A stretch of DNA of 64,000 nt from Parablautia muri (GTDB lineage Bacteria; Bacillota; Clostridia; Lachnospirales; Lachnospiraceae), in NCBI RefSeq assembly GCF_009917485.1, contig NZ_QZDT01000009.1:1-64000 (forward strand). The letters are read 5' to 3'. The notes under the pieces were generated by a model, which worked only from the letters and a program-made list of their open reading frames with translations, was not told the DNA's origin and searched no databases. Shown in pieces: positions 1-9,344 of the stretch (position 1 is the stretch's first letter; each line of letters opens with the position of its first letter). A program made the position numbers and the translations under genes.

Positions 1-17
1 TCGACATACAATCACCT

Positions 18-51
18 CGTCATGTTTATACCTCCATCATAAAACATGACG
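18..51 (-). promoter_or_regulatory. Hairpin with ribosome site in its loop, leader of the next gene
   Basis: A 10-bp perfect stem (18-27 with 42-51) encloses a 14-nt loop. Read on the minus strand, the loop carries GGAGGT and the distal stem carries an ATG that opens a three-codon ORF (ATG ACG AGG TGA). A second ATG at 7-5, preceded by AGGTGA, probably starts the next operon gene, which lies outside the window. Sequestering of the start region is possible; a weak terminator after the FkbM gene is the alternative. Confidence 0.35.
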
Positions 52-83
52 ATGAGTTAATCAAGTGCAAAATGGTGGTTTTA

Positions 84-1127
84 TCAATAAAATTCAGGGA
101 ATTCGGCTAAGTGTGGCGAAAATTCATCGTCACGTTTTCGAGAATCCGGGTTATAACCATATCTATTTAGGATTTCACATATATTTTGTTCATCCCCTAG
201 CTTATGATAAGCGCAAATTGCACATTTCACATCATTATTCTTAAGCGTGTGCTCCCCTCCCAGTAATGCAGCAATTTCAGCGCCTTCAATATCCATTTTT
301 AAAAAATCTAACCTTCCTTTTATTGCCGAATCTAGGTTAATAATACTACCCGCATAATATCTACTTAACGCTTTTTCATATAATACTACTTTATCCTTAA
401 ATTTTTCGAAACTTTTCTTTAAAGGCTTAATCCACATAGGATCGCATTCAAATAAATACGCCTTAGAGACTTTCTCGATATACCGTAGTGCGAAATTTCC
501 TTCCTGAACTCCTGCATCTGCAATTATATCACCACTACACACCGCTATATCATCCTTTATATAACGATGAGGTGAAGTTTCTTGTTGTTCTGATAATAAA
601 TCCATAACAACTTTTTGTCCGTCTATTTCTTTAAATTTATAATTAGATGGAAAATACATTTTTTTATCTTCAAATATAATATAAGGCATGTTCTCCATGC
701 AATCCCACTGAACTATATATTTTTCGCCACCTTCTTTCACCCTATGATTATAAAAACTAATATCATTTGATTTCCAATACTCTAAGATAGCTTTAATCTC
801 GCTATCCATTGTATCTTTGTATTTATCGCTTAATAATAATTTGAGTAAATATCTTTTTCTCTCAATTTTGCTTTCATCAATGTGAAACCAATATAACATA
901 TCTTTTCTTATTTCATCATAATAATCATCTGACATAATAATTATTTTATCAAAATCTTTCTTCAATATTTCTCCTGGTGAATAGCATGCCCCTTCCCATT
1001 TAGAAGGATTATTATCTACAAATCCAACTATTTTTAAATTGGCGGGTAATATATGAATTATTGTATTTAGCGTGTTTTGGAGTTGCCATCCCACTCCCCA
1101 CAAGACAACCTTTAGAATTTTTTGCAT
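84..1127 (-). CDS. FkbM-family methyltransferase with N-terminal Rossmann-like module
   Basis: Predicted SAM-dependent O-methyltransferase of 347 aa, probably acting on a sugar hydroxyl. Residues about 5-95 form the small Rossmann-like module (WGVG near residue 10, FVDN near 35) found in many proteins of this window. The C-terminal FkbM part shows a degenerate SAM loop (DAGVQEGNF), an acidic FECDP strand and the hallmark FLKMDIEGAE at about 275. The start is supported by GGGAGG nine bases upstream. It follows the fucosyltransferase-like gene by 16 bases and is the last complete gene of the leftward operon. The substrate is unknown. Confidence 0.8.
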   Translation of the reverse strand: MQKILKVVLWGVGWQLQNTLNTIIHILPANLKIVGFVDNNPSKWEGACYSPGEILKKDFDKIIIMSDDYYDEIRKDMLYWFHIDESKIERKRYLLKLLLSDKYKDTMDSEIKAILEYWKSNDISFYNHRVKEGGEKYIVQWDCMENMPYIIFEDKKMYFPSNYKFKEIDGQKVVMDLLSEQQETSPHRYIKDDIAVCSGDIIADAGVQEGNFALRYIEKVSKAYLFECDPMWIKPLKKSFEKFKDKVVLYEKALSRYYAGSIINLDSAIKGRLDFLKMDIEGAEIAALLGGEHTLKNNDVKCAICAYHKLGDEQNICEILNRYGYNPDSRKRDDEFSPHLAEFPEFY

Positions 1128-1143
1128 CTTCTACATCCTCCCT

Positions 1144-2586
1144 TTAAAAAGTTTTTATATTTTCATATTTTTCATTATTAAAAGCCACCGCACACTGGAA
1201 AGCTCCGCAGCCACATGTTGAAATTAATGACGTACATTTTGATAATATCCACAAAATACCTAAATATCTTAAATTATCGTTGTAACCATTTATTTTATCC
1301 CTGACCTTAATCTCTGATAAAAACAAATTTTTATTTTTCTCATCATCATAATTTATCCTTTCTTGGTCAACCGAAAATATTTGTTCTTTCACTTCACTTT
1401 TCATAAAAACCTCATAGATCTTCTGATCTTCAGTTGCCAAAAATATATATTCACACTTCCATTCTTTCATGGAATTCATTACCTCATCTAAAAATGGTTT
1501 TGCTGCTAGGGGTTCCGGAACCCATCTCCCCTTTTCTGCAAAATAGTCGGTTCCCCTTCCTATAACTCCCAATACTCTAGCCTCTTTATCAGGAATTGTT
1601 TTCGAATACAGTTCTTCAACATATTGATTTGTTCTTTTATTAAATTTTAAATATTTTTGAAACATTAGTTTCCAATCTGAAAAATAATTTTTTTCTAAAA
1701 TATAGGGGTTAAAAAAATCTAATTTATCTTTTGATATAATAACATTTTTACTTCTATATACCGCCTCTAAAGGTACATCCGTTATCTGTTCAAAAAACAT
1801 CGTCCAAACATTTGTCCCATCTCCGTTATTGAACTGATTGTTATCTCCTTCAACGCTTAAATCTATTATCGGAATAATATTTTCATTTTTTTCTATTACC
1901 ATTACCACTCTATAAAGTGTAAACTTTATAAGATCTGCCATCCCGCCATTGTCTAATGTATTTTTTATCAAATAAAACGTTCTATTAGAATTTTCATCTC
2001 CAAAGCAGGCTGGATTACATTTCCAAAATAAACTTGTCATTACGCTAAGAGAACGATATCGCTTAATAATAAATCGCATTTGATTATGTAAAAATTCTTT
2101 TTTAGAATCAATTGTAATAATTGACTTCGAAATGCTTTCTTTGTAATTATTATATATCTCTTTTATCGATGGGACTATATGAAGGTTCTCCCCCTCTTTA
2201 AAGAAAAAGGCCGCCCTGTCATCTACAAAAAAAATTTTTTTATCTTTATAATGCATTTGAATTATCTTTGCAATTTGAAATGTATATTCCTCAAGCTCCA
2301 AAAAAATATAAACTTGTCCTCTGTCAAGTAATTCATAATCTATATTCTTATCATAAATATTATAATTCCAAAAATCATCCACATAATCTTCTACGTTAAC
2401 CTGATTTTGCTCATATTTTAAAAAATAAATTATTTCTTTTTTATCATTTGTAACAGCAATTGATTTTTTCTTAATATGCTCATTTTCAAAGAATATTGTT
2501 CTTGCCACATCAAATACATCATCGCTATGTCTCAAAATTAATTCAACATCTTCTCTTTCATCTAATTTCTTATGTACTGTTATCAT
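1144..2586 (-). CDS. Fucosyltransferase-like (O-FucT/NodZ-type fold) glycosyltransferase candidate
   Basis: A 480-aa protein without a firm family name. The C-terminal third has an RGTDY motif (about 344-348), then an IFLATEDQ segment and a cysteine-rich STCGCGAF near the end. This order (arginine-containing loop, then an A-T-E-D donor-site strand) resembles GDP-fucose-type transferases of the O-FucT/NodZ fold. The N-terminal half is poorly conserved. A decayed relative lies at 26027-27072 and a shorter, divergent one at 44934-45977. Placement in a sugar operon supports glycosyl transfer; donor and acceptor are not known. The nearest ribosome-site candidate (AAAGG) is rather far upstream, so the start is less certain. 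Confidence 0.55.
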   Translation of the reverse strand: MITVHKKLDEREDVELILRHSDDVFDVARTIFFENEHIKKKSIAVTNDKKEIIYFLKYEQNQVNVEDYVDDFWNYNIYDKNIDYELLDRGQVYIFLELEEYTFQIAKIIQMHYKDKKIFFVDDRAAFFFKEGENLHIVPSIKEIYNNYKESISKSIITIDSKKEFLHNQMRFIIKRYRSLSVMTSLFWKCNPACFGDENSNRTFYLIKNTLDNGGMADLIKFTLYRVVMVIEKNENIIPIIDLSVEGDNNQFNNGDGTNVWTMFFEQITDVPLEAVYRSKNVIISKDKLDFFNPYILEKNYFSDWKLMFQKYLKFNKRTNQYVEELYSKTIPDKEARVLGVIGRGTDYFAEKGRWVPEPLAAKPFLDEVMNSMKEWKCEYIFLATEDQKIYEVFMKSEVKEQIFSVDQERINYDDEKNKNLFLSEIKVRDKINGYNDNLRYLGILWILSKCTSLISTCGCGAFQCAVAFNNEKYENIKTF

Positions 2587-2644
2587 AATTTAATAATATA
2601 CCTTTCTTATAACTCACGGTCCAAAAGCTCAAGATCATTGTTTT

Positions 2645-3940
2645 TTATCCTACTCTTATAAGTTTTTCTGCTGCTTTCTTTCCGCTCATTATAGCCTGCC
2701 CCGTCCACAAATAATCCCATTCTCCGAACCGTCCAGCACATACTATTTCTTTCTCCTTCAAATACTTATGAATCTTATCTCTTGCAGAATAGACTTTCGG
2801 AGTAAACATAATATTTGCATATGGTTCAGCCCGCACATCTGACACCACAATATCTTCTCTCAAAAATAACCCCATATTTACCAGTTGTGTAATCGTTTCT
2901 TCCTTAAGTTCCTCCAAATTTTTCTTACATGGTCGATACTTTGAAAAATAAATTTCTGCTTGGAGTGCACAACATCCGGAAGGAACATTTTGAGGCGATT
3001 TTATATTAGGTGCATATACCCTTGCCGGCCAGATATCTTCATCATAAATATAAAACCATAATGCCGGTGCAACGTTTTCCCGTCTCAGGCCGATTGAAAC
3101 CAGCACACCTGAAGTATAATCCAGTTCATCTGCAGCCTTCTTTATCTCCTTTGGAACATCTTCCATGCATGCAATCAATTCATTTAAGGGAATCGTAGAA
3201 ATCAAATTTCTATACTTTACTTTCACTCCTGTCTGGAATTCCACTATCTTTTGCTCTGTATTTACACCAATTACTGTTCTATTTAAGCTTATTGGCAATT
3301 CTTCTGTGAAAGGGTTCATAAAAGCCTGATAACCGCCTTTCACTGGATAATGGATTTCCTTTGTATAGTGAACATTGGGTGTTGCTTTTGTCATGGCTCC
3401 GCGAAGTACTTCATCAATAGTTGGCTGATACATTCTCCCTTCCACCCATCTGGTTCCCAGTTTATTTGGTTCTACCGTCCAGTATTTTCTGGTATATCGG
3501 GTCGGGAAATTATCTGTGAAATAGTTTCCGTATTGATATCTAAGCCAGTCATCATAATTATTTACAGGTATTTCCTTTTTATTTATAAAATCCTTTATAA
3601 TTTTAATTCTTTCTTCAATTTCCAGATCTATCAGATTATTCTGCGCCGGATTACGTATCCATTTCCCCTTATAATAATTAACTGCTTCAGGCACATACGT
3701 ATAAAAAGGAGTCTTTTCTTCCAGCATTGACATCACATATTTGTCTTTAGAGAAATTAACATGTGCAAAAGTGTCAAATGTAAATCCATCTATACAGAAG
3801 CTTCGGCATAAACCACCTGCACTTTGATTTCTATCATACACCATAACTTCTTTTCCATACTGCTTCAAAGTATGTCCTGCCGTAACACCTGCAATTCCAC
3901 CACCTAATATTATGTTTTCTTTCTTTTCATACCCGCTCAT
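2645..3940 (-). CDS. FAD-dependent NAD(P)-binding amine-oxidase/UDP-galactopyranose-mutase-like protein
   Basis: A 431-aa flavoprotein of the protoporphyrinogen-oxidase/UDP-galactopyranose-mutase superfamily. The N-terminus has the dinucleotide site GGGIAGVTAG followed by an acidic strand end (VYDRN) and a GGLCRSF segment typical of flavin-binding amine oxidoreductases. A C-terminal FAD-closing segment CAGRFGEWDYLWTGQA sits near residue 400. In this operon it could oxidise, isomerise or ring-contract a sugar nucleotide. Flavin binding is well supported; the reaction is inference. It lies four bases from the aldo/keto reductase gene, so the two are probably co-translated. Confidence 0.75.
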   Translation of the reverse strand: MSGYEKKENIILGGGIAGVTAGHTLKQYGKEVMVYDRNQSAGGLCRSFCIDGFTFDTFAHVNFSKDKYVMSMLEEKTPFYTYVPEAVNYYKGKWIRNPAQNNLIDLEIEERIKIIKDFINKKEIPVNNYDDWLRYQYGNYFTDNFPTRYTRKYWTVEPNKLGTRWVEGRMYQPTIDEVLRGAMTKATPNVHYTKEIHYPVKGGYQAFMNPFTEELPISLNRTVIGVNTEQKIVEFQTGVKVKYRNLISTIPLNELIACMEDVPKEIKKAADELDYTSGVLVSIGLRRENVAPALWFYIYDEDIWPARVYAPNIKSPQNVPSGCCALQAEIYFSKYRPCKKNLEELKEETITQLVNMGLFLREDIVVSDVRAEPYANIMFTPKVYSARDKIHKYLKEKEIVCAGRFGEWDYLWTGQAIMSGKKAAEKLIRVG

Positions 3941-3944
3941 ATAT

Positions 3945-4907
3945 TCATTTCTCCACAGCCATTTCTTTTAGCCAATCCTCATTAATAATGACATCACAAT
4001 TTTCCAGTATATCATACAGCTGCTCTAATTTTGAACAGCTTACCAATGCAATTCCATCCACCTCATTATCTGTAATATAACCATTAACTACTGCTGTTGG
4101 TGATATTCCATTTTTATTAGAATATTCTCTTATACGTTCGAGGCGTTCCAAATTTTCAGGTGTTGCAATTCTTTTTTTTAAAAAAGGGTCTAAATTATCC
4201 ACCCCCTCACTAATTGCTTTCTGGAAGAATCCTTTAGCCTGAGATGTATAGGCCATGCCCAGCATATTATGCTTCTTCAAATATTCATACATGTTCTGAT
4301 CCATATATGTTGTAGTCGGATCATTCCACATATCAGGAGTATATGCAGCAATTGACCACCATGTTTGTATAATTTGTATTGGTATCAATCCATGCAATTT
4401 TGCATATTTATTGGCCTTCATTACACGTTCCGCTTTCCAATTGCATACTCCTATTGCTTTGGCTTTAATCTTCTCCTGGATTTTTTGGAGATTCTCTACA
4501 ATTTCTTCGACATGCCTTTCCTGTTCATCCCGGTGTAACAAATATATATCAATATTATCGGTTTGTAATGCCTCCCTGCTTTGTTCTATTTCATCTAATA
4601 AATTATTGTAGGAAAGATTCACAAAAAAATTTATATTTTCATTACGTACCCCACCTTTTGTTGAAATATATACATCGCTTCTTCTACATCTTTTCGCCAT
4701 CCATTTTCCTATTGTTTTTTCACTGATTCCACGTCCATTTTCTACCCACTCATAATAATTTCGTGCAGTATCAATTACATTTCCTCCATTTTCCACAAAT
4801 CGATCCAACATTTCAAAAGAAATTTCTTCTTCAATCCGGGTACCAAATCTCCCAGTTCCTAATCCAATTTTCGATAGTTTCATTCCGTATTTTTCTATAT
4901 ACTTCAT
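3945..4907 (-). CDS. Aldo/keto reductase
   Basis: A 320-aa NAD(P)H-dependent (beta/alpha)8-barrel reductase. The full catalytic tetrad is visible: Asp and Tyr in VIDTARNYY, Lys in ISTKGG and His in YLLHRD. Length is normal. It lies in the left-arm operon beside an FAD oxidoreductase, so it probably reduces a keto group on a sugar nucleotide or branched side chain; general aldehyde reduction is the alternative. A ribosome site (AAGGA) precedes the ATG. Confidence 0.88.
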   Translation of the reverse strand: MKYIEKYGMKLSKIGLGTGRFGTRIEEEISFEMLDRFVENGGNVIDTARNYYEWVENGRGISEKTIGKWMAKRCRRSDVYISTKGGVRNENINFFVNLSYNNLLDEIEQSREALQTDNIDIYLLHRDEQERHVEEIVENLQKIQEKIKAKAIGVCNWKAERVMKANKYAKLHGLIPIQIIQTWWSIAAYTPDMWNDPTTTYMDQNMYEYLKKHNMLGMAYTSQAKGFFQKAISEGVDNLDPFLKKRIATPENLERLERIREYSNKNGISPTAVVNGYITDNEVDGIALVSCSKLEQLYDILENCDVIINEDWLKEMAVEK

Positions 4908-4924
4908 TATTACATTTATTCCTT

Positions 4925-7090
4925 CTAATCAAAAATTTTTCTATCCGTCTTATAGCGTAAAACATCATCGCTATAAAAAGTGTCTAATATATTCTTTGTG
5001 ATTTTTACTCCTTCTTGCTTAAAGACCAATGCCAATAATTCCACTCCAATTTCATCGCGAAAATCTAATTCTGCAATATCATCGCCTAACAGATCCTGGC
5101 AATCACGGAAGAACTCCAAAATGCCATCATTTATCTTTTCTTTCACCAAGAACATTATATTATTACTTGTCTTTTCTGCTGTTTCAAAATTGCCTTTGTC
5201 ATCGCAAGATAAATATGTACCATATGGTGCTGTAAACACACTTTCTATTACCAAAAACATTTTCCCCATCAGGGAATTTCCTCCCCCTGGATCGTCTTGA
5301 TTATAAATATATGATAATTTTTCCTGTCTTGTATTGTATTGATTATCATCATTCATATCTGCAAGCAGATAAAATCCTGTTAAAGGTTTCTGTAATATTT
5401 GCGATAAATAATATTGTGTAGAACCACTAAAGCCAAAGTCAACTAAGGCGGTTCTATTCCACTCACCAATTTCCTTATTCAAATAATTACTATAATCTCT
5501 GCGAAGATCTGCCGATTTCTCCAATATCGCAGCTTCATGTTGATGTAGCAGGCTTTCTGTTAAATAACTATCTCTTGGTATTTCTAGTTCTGATTTATCT
5601 TTGCCACTTTCTAAATCCAATCCAAATCGTTGTTTATAATAATCCTTAACACTCCCGCGATATGGTAAAGATGCAAAATCAAGAATTGCTTCCACATCAA
5701 ACAATGCTGCCCTGCGTACAATTTGCCTGGAAATTTTTAAATACCTTGATTCAATGCTTTTACTTTCTGCCATTTTCATTAATTCATCAAAATCTTTTTT
5801 TAATAAATAACCGTCCCTTGCACAAAAAGCAAGTTTTTCAATATGCATCTCATATGCATGTTGAATTATATAACCTAAATAGGCTCTGATCAGGCAGCCA
5901 TATCCTACATATCCTACTTCCTGTTCTTTTTCTAAAACAACTCTCGATTTTTCATCAATTCTATTCTCAACAAACGGACTATTAAATAGTTTTTCTGCAA
6001 CAAGACCTAATGTCAACTTATTCCAAAGGGAAAGGTCTAATTTTAGCATTTTATTAAACACAGTATGTCTCATCATATCTTTGGCAGATAAAATTTGTAA
6101 TGCATGTATGCCATACTTCTTTGCCCCAATAATATCATATTGGAGGTTGTCTCCTATATGCAGGATACTTTTCTCACTGCTTATTTTTTCTTTAAACACC
6201 TCCCACAAATTACCGGATTCTTTATCCATCTGATATTCACAGGATACCAACATTTTTTCTTTATCACAAAATATATTGTGCTCTGCTAAAATACTAGATA
6301 GTATTTCTGAAGGCAAATACATATCTGTGATAATATACACTTCTTTTCCTATTTCTTTCGCAAATTGATAAAGTTCTACTACTTCTTTCCTTATTGTTAA
6401 TAACTTCTTTTCCGTCTCTATCTCTATATTTTTTACTTTGTTCAATTCATCTTCCGTCATACCGGTTAATAGTTGAAATTTGCAATAGATACTATCCAAA
6501 GATGGAATTCCATCTTTACACGCATCTAAATATGCCTCTTTTCTGTTATTAAAAAAAGAGAGTCCTCTCTTTTGCAATCTGAAATCTATCACTTCAAATA
6601 CTACGTCCGGGTCAAGTACCTTTCGTATCAGCAATGTATCAAAAAGATCAAAAGAAATTACATCATTTTCTTGTATTATTTCTTTAACGCGTTCCGTATT
6701 AAGCTTTTTATACTCAATATCAAATTCTTCATATTCTTTTTCTGATAAACCTGCTTTTTCCCCATTCGGAAAATAAATATCTATTCCATGTTCCAAGTTC
6801 AGATAAGAAATCCTATTAAATATAACATCATAAAAAGACACTGAAATAATGATAATACAATCTGCATGTTTAATTACAGTTTCTATATCCAGAATCTGAC
6901 GGTCGAACATAATTTTACCAATATTGCTTTCTTCTTTATCCATTAATCCAATAAAATTATATTCATCTTTTAAACATTCAATCAAAGCTCCTGTACGATA
7001 TCCAATTCCATAAAGAACGATTCTTTTATCTTTTAAATGTGAAAAGTTCTTTTTAAATTGTAAAACAAACTCGCTGCAAACCACATCCAT
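4925..7090 (-). CDS. Rossmann module - HAD hydrolase - large C-terminal domain chimera
   Basis: A 721-aa multidomain protein. Residues about 20-105 are the island's Rossmann-like module (VLYGIGYRTG). A HAD domain follows, with motif I FDLFDTLL near 148 and HIGDNLQYDIIGAKK near 320. The C-terminal 300 residues contain AFCARDGYLL, a signature I know only from uncharacterised polysaccharide-cluster proteins. The start at 7090 is preferred over a TTG at 7108 because GAAAGGCG lies eight bases upstream and 7108 overlaps the preceding gene. It could be a sugar-phosphate phosphatase fused to a transferase-like domain. The HAD call is firm; the rest is unassigned. Confidence 0.65.
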   Translation of the reverse strand: MDVVCSEFVLQFKKNFSHLKDKRIVLYGIGYRTGALIECLKDEYNFIGLMDKEESNIGKIMFDRQILDIETVIKHADCIIIISVSFYDVIFNRISYLNLEHGIDIYFPNGEKAGLSEKEYEEFDIEYKKLNTERVKEIIQENDVISFDLFDTLLIRKVLDPDVVFEVIDFRLQKRGLSFFNNRKEAYLDACKDGIPSLDSIYCKFQLLTGMTEDELNKVKNIEIETEKKLLTIRKEVVELYQFAKEIGKEVYIITDMYLPSEILSSILAEHNIFCDKEKMLVSCEYQMDKESGNLWEVFKEKISSEKSILHIGDNLQYDIIGAKKYGIHALQILSAKDMMRHTVFNKMLKLDLSLWNKLTLGLVAEKLFNSPFVENRIDEKSRVVLEKEQEVGYVGYGCLIRAYLGYIIQHAYEMHIEKLAFCARDGYLLKKDFDELMKMAESKSIESRYLKISRQIVRRAALFDVEAILDFASLPYRGSVKDYYKQRFGLDLESGKDKSELEIPRDSYLTESLLHQHEAAILEKSADLRRDYSNYLNKEIGEWNRTALVDFGFSGSTQYYLSQILQKPLTGFYLLADMNDDNQYNTRQEKLSYIYNQDDPGGGNSLMGKMFLVIESVFTAPYGTYLSCDDKGNFETAEKTSNNIMFLVKEKINDGILEFFRDCQDLLGDDIAELDFRDEIGVELLALVFKQEGVKITKNILDTFYSDDVLRYKTDRKIFD

Positions 7091-7104
7091 TATTTTAACG
7101 CCTT

Positions 7105-8232
7105 TCAATCTACCAGATAATCTTTTTGACGCTTTCTTTGAATTCCGACTGGTATTACATTTTCATTATCACTTGAACATCCTGCACAATATTTGCATAA
7201 GGACACAGGCTCCTTCATAATACCCAATAAATATTCTACTATCTTAGCTCTCGAATCTTCTTGCAAATCAATATAGTCCGTCTCCCTCTCTTTATAAATA
7301 CCACACTTATCAGCGCTCCATACTATATGACAATAATATAACTTTTTATCATTTAATCCCTTAAACACAGGAGCGCAGTCTAGCATATGTTGATATATTT
7401 CCTGGTCAGGTATGCAGACTGGTTGCTCTGGGAAACCAAAATCCAGCCAATTGAGAGAAGAATTTACATAATAAGGAATATGATATTGTTCTAGCGTATT
7501 TCTTAGCTTTTCTAACCTGTCTTGATAAGGAACTGTCTTTGAATAGTCGCTGATTCGAAAGAATATTTTACATTTCTTAAAGCCTTTAAGCATATCGTCA
7601 GTCGGAATAATCGTTCCATTTGTAACAAGTTCAATAATTCCTATTCTATCATTATATCTATTGTCCAAATATGTGATAAGCTCCATCAAATGTGGGTATA
7701 AAAGTGGTTCTCCTCCAAGTAACGCTAATGTGCTTACCTCATCAACTTTATTAAATAATGTATCCAGATCTGAAATCAGCGTTTCCAGATTTAGATGAAA
7801 AGGCTTTTGATATTCAGGCATAAACATATTACATTTGTGACAATTCAAAGTGCATTTGGTTGTAACTGACATATGTACTTCATTAACGTAAACTTTACTT
7901 AACGAGTACCATTTCATGATGATAATGTATTTTTCAATGGAGCAAAAATCGACATTCTCCAATAATCCTAACTCCAGCAATTCTTTCTTTATCTCTTTAT
8001 AATGTGTCGAAATCAAAATCTTTTCTCTTAAGCACTCTTCTGTAGGTAAAAATTTTTTTACTCCAATTCCCTTATAAAATTCTCCATCTAGTTTCGAATT
8101 ATTATCCAATATATAGTTTATGTCACTAAATATTTTAACCTGTTCTATACTGTTTTTACATACATGTCCTAATCCAAAAATAGAAATGGTCTTATAATTT
8201 TTCCATATATCATATATCTCTTTTTTGTCCAT
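7105..8232 (-). CDS. Radical SAM protein with N-terminal Rossmann-like module
   Basis: A 375-aa radical SAM enzyme. The [4Fe-4S] motif is Cys127-x3-Cys131-x2-Cys134 (KCTLNCHKC), followed by a GGEPLLYP strand. The N-terminal 95 residues are the shared module (SIFGLGHVCK). The C-terminal cysteines (CKYCAGC) could bind an auxiliary cluster, as in SPASM/twitch proteins. It has the same architecture as 43734-44921 in the right arm, so the two look like paralogues. GGGAG lies seven bases before the ATG. It probably performs a radical modification of a sugar or sugar nucleotide; substrate unknown. Confidence 0.78.
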   Translation of the reverse strand: MDKKEIYDIWKNYKTISIFGLGHVCKNSIEQVKIFSDINYILDNNSKLDGEFYKGIGVKKFLPTEECLREKILISTHYKEIKKELLELGLLENVDFCSIEKYIIIMKWYSLSKVYVNEVHMSVTTKCTLNCHKCNMFMPEYQKPFHLNLETLISDLDTLFNKVDEVSTLALLGGEPLLYPHLMELITYLDNRYNDRIGIIELVTNGTIIPTDDMLKGFKKCKIFFRISDYSKTVPYQDRLEKLRNTLEQYHIPYYVNSSLNWLDFGFPEQPVCIPDQEIYQHMLDCAPVFKGLNDKKLYYCHIVWSADKCGIYKERETDYIDLQEDSRAKIVEYLLGIMKEPVSLCKYCAGCSSDNENVIPVGIQRKRQKDYLVD

Positions 8233-8255
8233 CTTATTACTCCCATATGATGCCC

Positions 8256-9344
8256 TTAATTAATTTCCTGTTTTGATCTTCTATGCTCTGGAATAGCATA
8301 TAATATAGTTTCATGCAAATTCATATAACTTCTTAAGTAGAAAGAATACCCAGAGGTCATCTCCTCAATTATCTTGTATAACTCATAAAAATCTTCTTCA
8401 TGATGATATGCAGCAACAGCAATGATCGGCTGCCATTTTCTAATAACTTTTTCAGCTCCCTTTAAAACTTTTTTCTCATATCCCTCCACATCAATTTTAA
8501 GAAATGTACAAGGATACTCTTTGGCAAATTCATCCAACTTCGTTGCCTCGACCCTTTCAGTTCCATCTTCTCTTATTATAGAATTTTCATTTCCGTAATT
8601 GCTTAAGCAGAGTGTTTCCCTGCAATCGCTTAAAGCCATTGAAACCACCGTTATCTTACTTTTCCCCTTTTCCTCTCTCTTTCTCTCTAATTCCTTTACA
8701 TAGGCTTTGTCAGGCTCAATTGCCATATAATGCGCATATTTAGCATTCTTTTTTATGAAGATATCCATAACTTCTCCCTTAAATGCCCCACAGTCAATCA
8801 CATATTCATCCTCAATTTTATGATAAATATCATATGCAAAATATTGTTCTTCCAACGGATAATGATCTATCCCAAATTCATCCAGGTCCAGCATAAATTC
8901 TAGCACTGCTTTCAATGTTTCTTTCGATTCCTGATCGGCCAATTTCCCATTCAACCATTCATAACTTTGCCAGTTTCTTTTTATTTTTTTTACATCTGGG
9001 CTAATGATTAACGCTTGATCCTGAAATAGCTCTCTATAGTTCTTCCAATCATAAATATGGCTAATATTAGGATAACCAAGCTGCTGCATATTTTTTAAAA
9101 TATTTGTATAAATTACTCCCCTTTTCAGCAAGCAGACTATGATGCAATATTGTTCTGGTTCTTCTATCCAATGTGGCTGCTCAACCCTAATTCCCATAAC
9201 TGAAGTTCCCTTCTTTTTCTGATTGGCGTCAAAGAAGCAATAAATCTCCTTGCCCTGTTTATTGAATAATTCGGCCACTATCGCGCCACAACATCCTGCC
9301 CCATACAAAATAATCTTTTTATCCTGTAGAATTTCAGTTAACAT
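8256..9344 (-). CDS. FkbM-family methyltransferase with Rossmann-like module
   Basis: A two-domain SAM methyltransferase of about 362 aa. The N-terminus carries the shared module (ILYGAGCCGA, then a FFDAN acidic strand). The FkbM half shows DCGAFKGEV (SAM loop), IEPDKAY and FLKIDVEGYE. I start it at 9344 rather than at an upstream ATG (9377): GGGAG sits seven bases before, and the longer form would overlap the ThDP gene by 44 bases. Close in architecture to 13625-14818 and 52459-53652. Probable sugar O-methyltransferase. Confidence 0.82.
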   Translation of the reverse strand: MLTEILQDKKIILYGAGCCGAIVAELFNKQGKEIYCFFDANQKKKGTSVMGIRVEQPHWIEEPEQYCIIVCLLKRGVIYTNILKNMQQLGYPNISHIYDWKNYRELFQDQALIISPDVKKIKRNWQSYEWLNGKLADQESKETLKAVLEFMLDLDEFGIDHYPLEEQYFAYDIYHKIEDEYVIDCGAFKGEVMDIFIKKNAKYAHYMAIEPDKAYVKELERKREEKGKSKITVVSMALSDCRETLCLSNYGNENSIIREDGTERVEATKLDEFAKEYPCTFLKIDVEGYEKKVLKGAEKVIRKWQPIIAVAAYHHEEDFYELYKIIEEMTSGYSFYLRSYMNLHETILYAIPEHRRSKQEIN

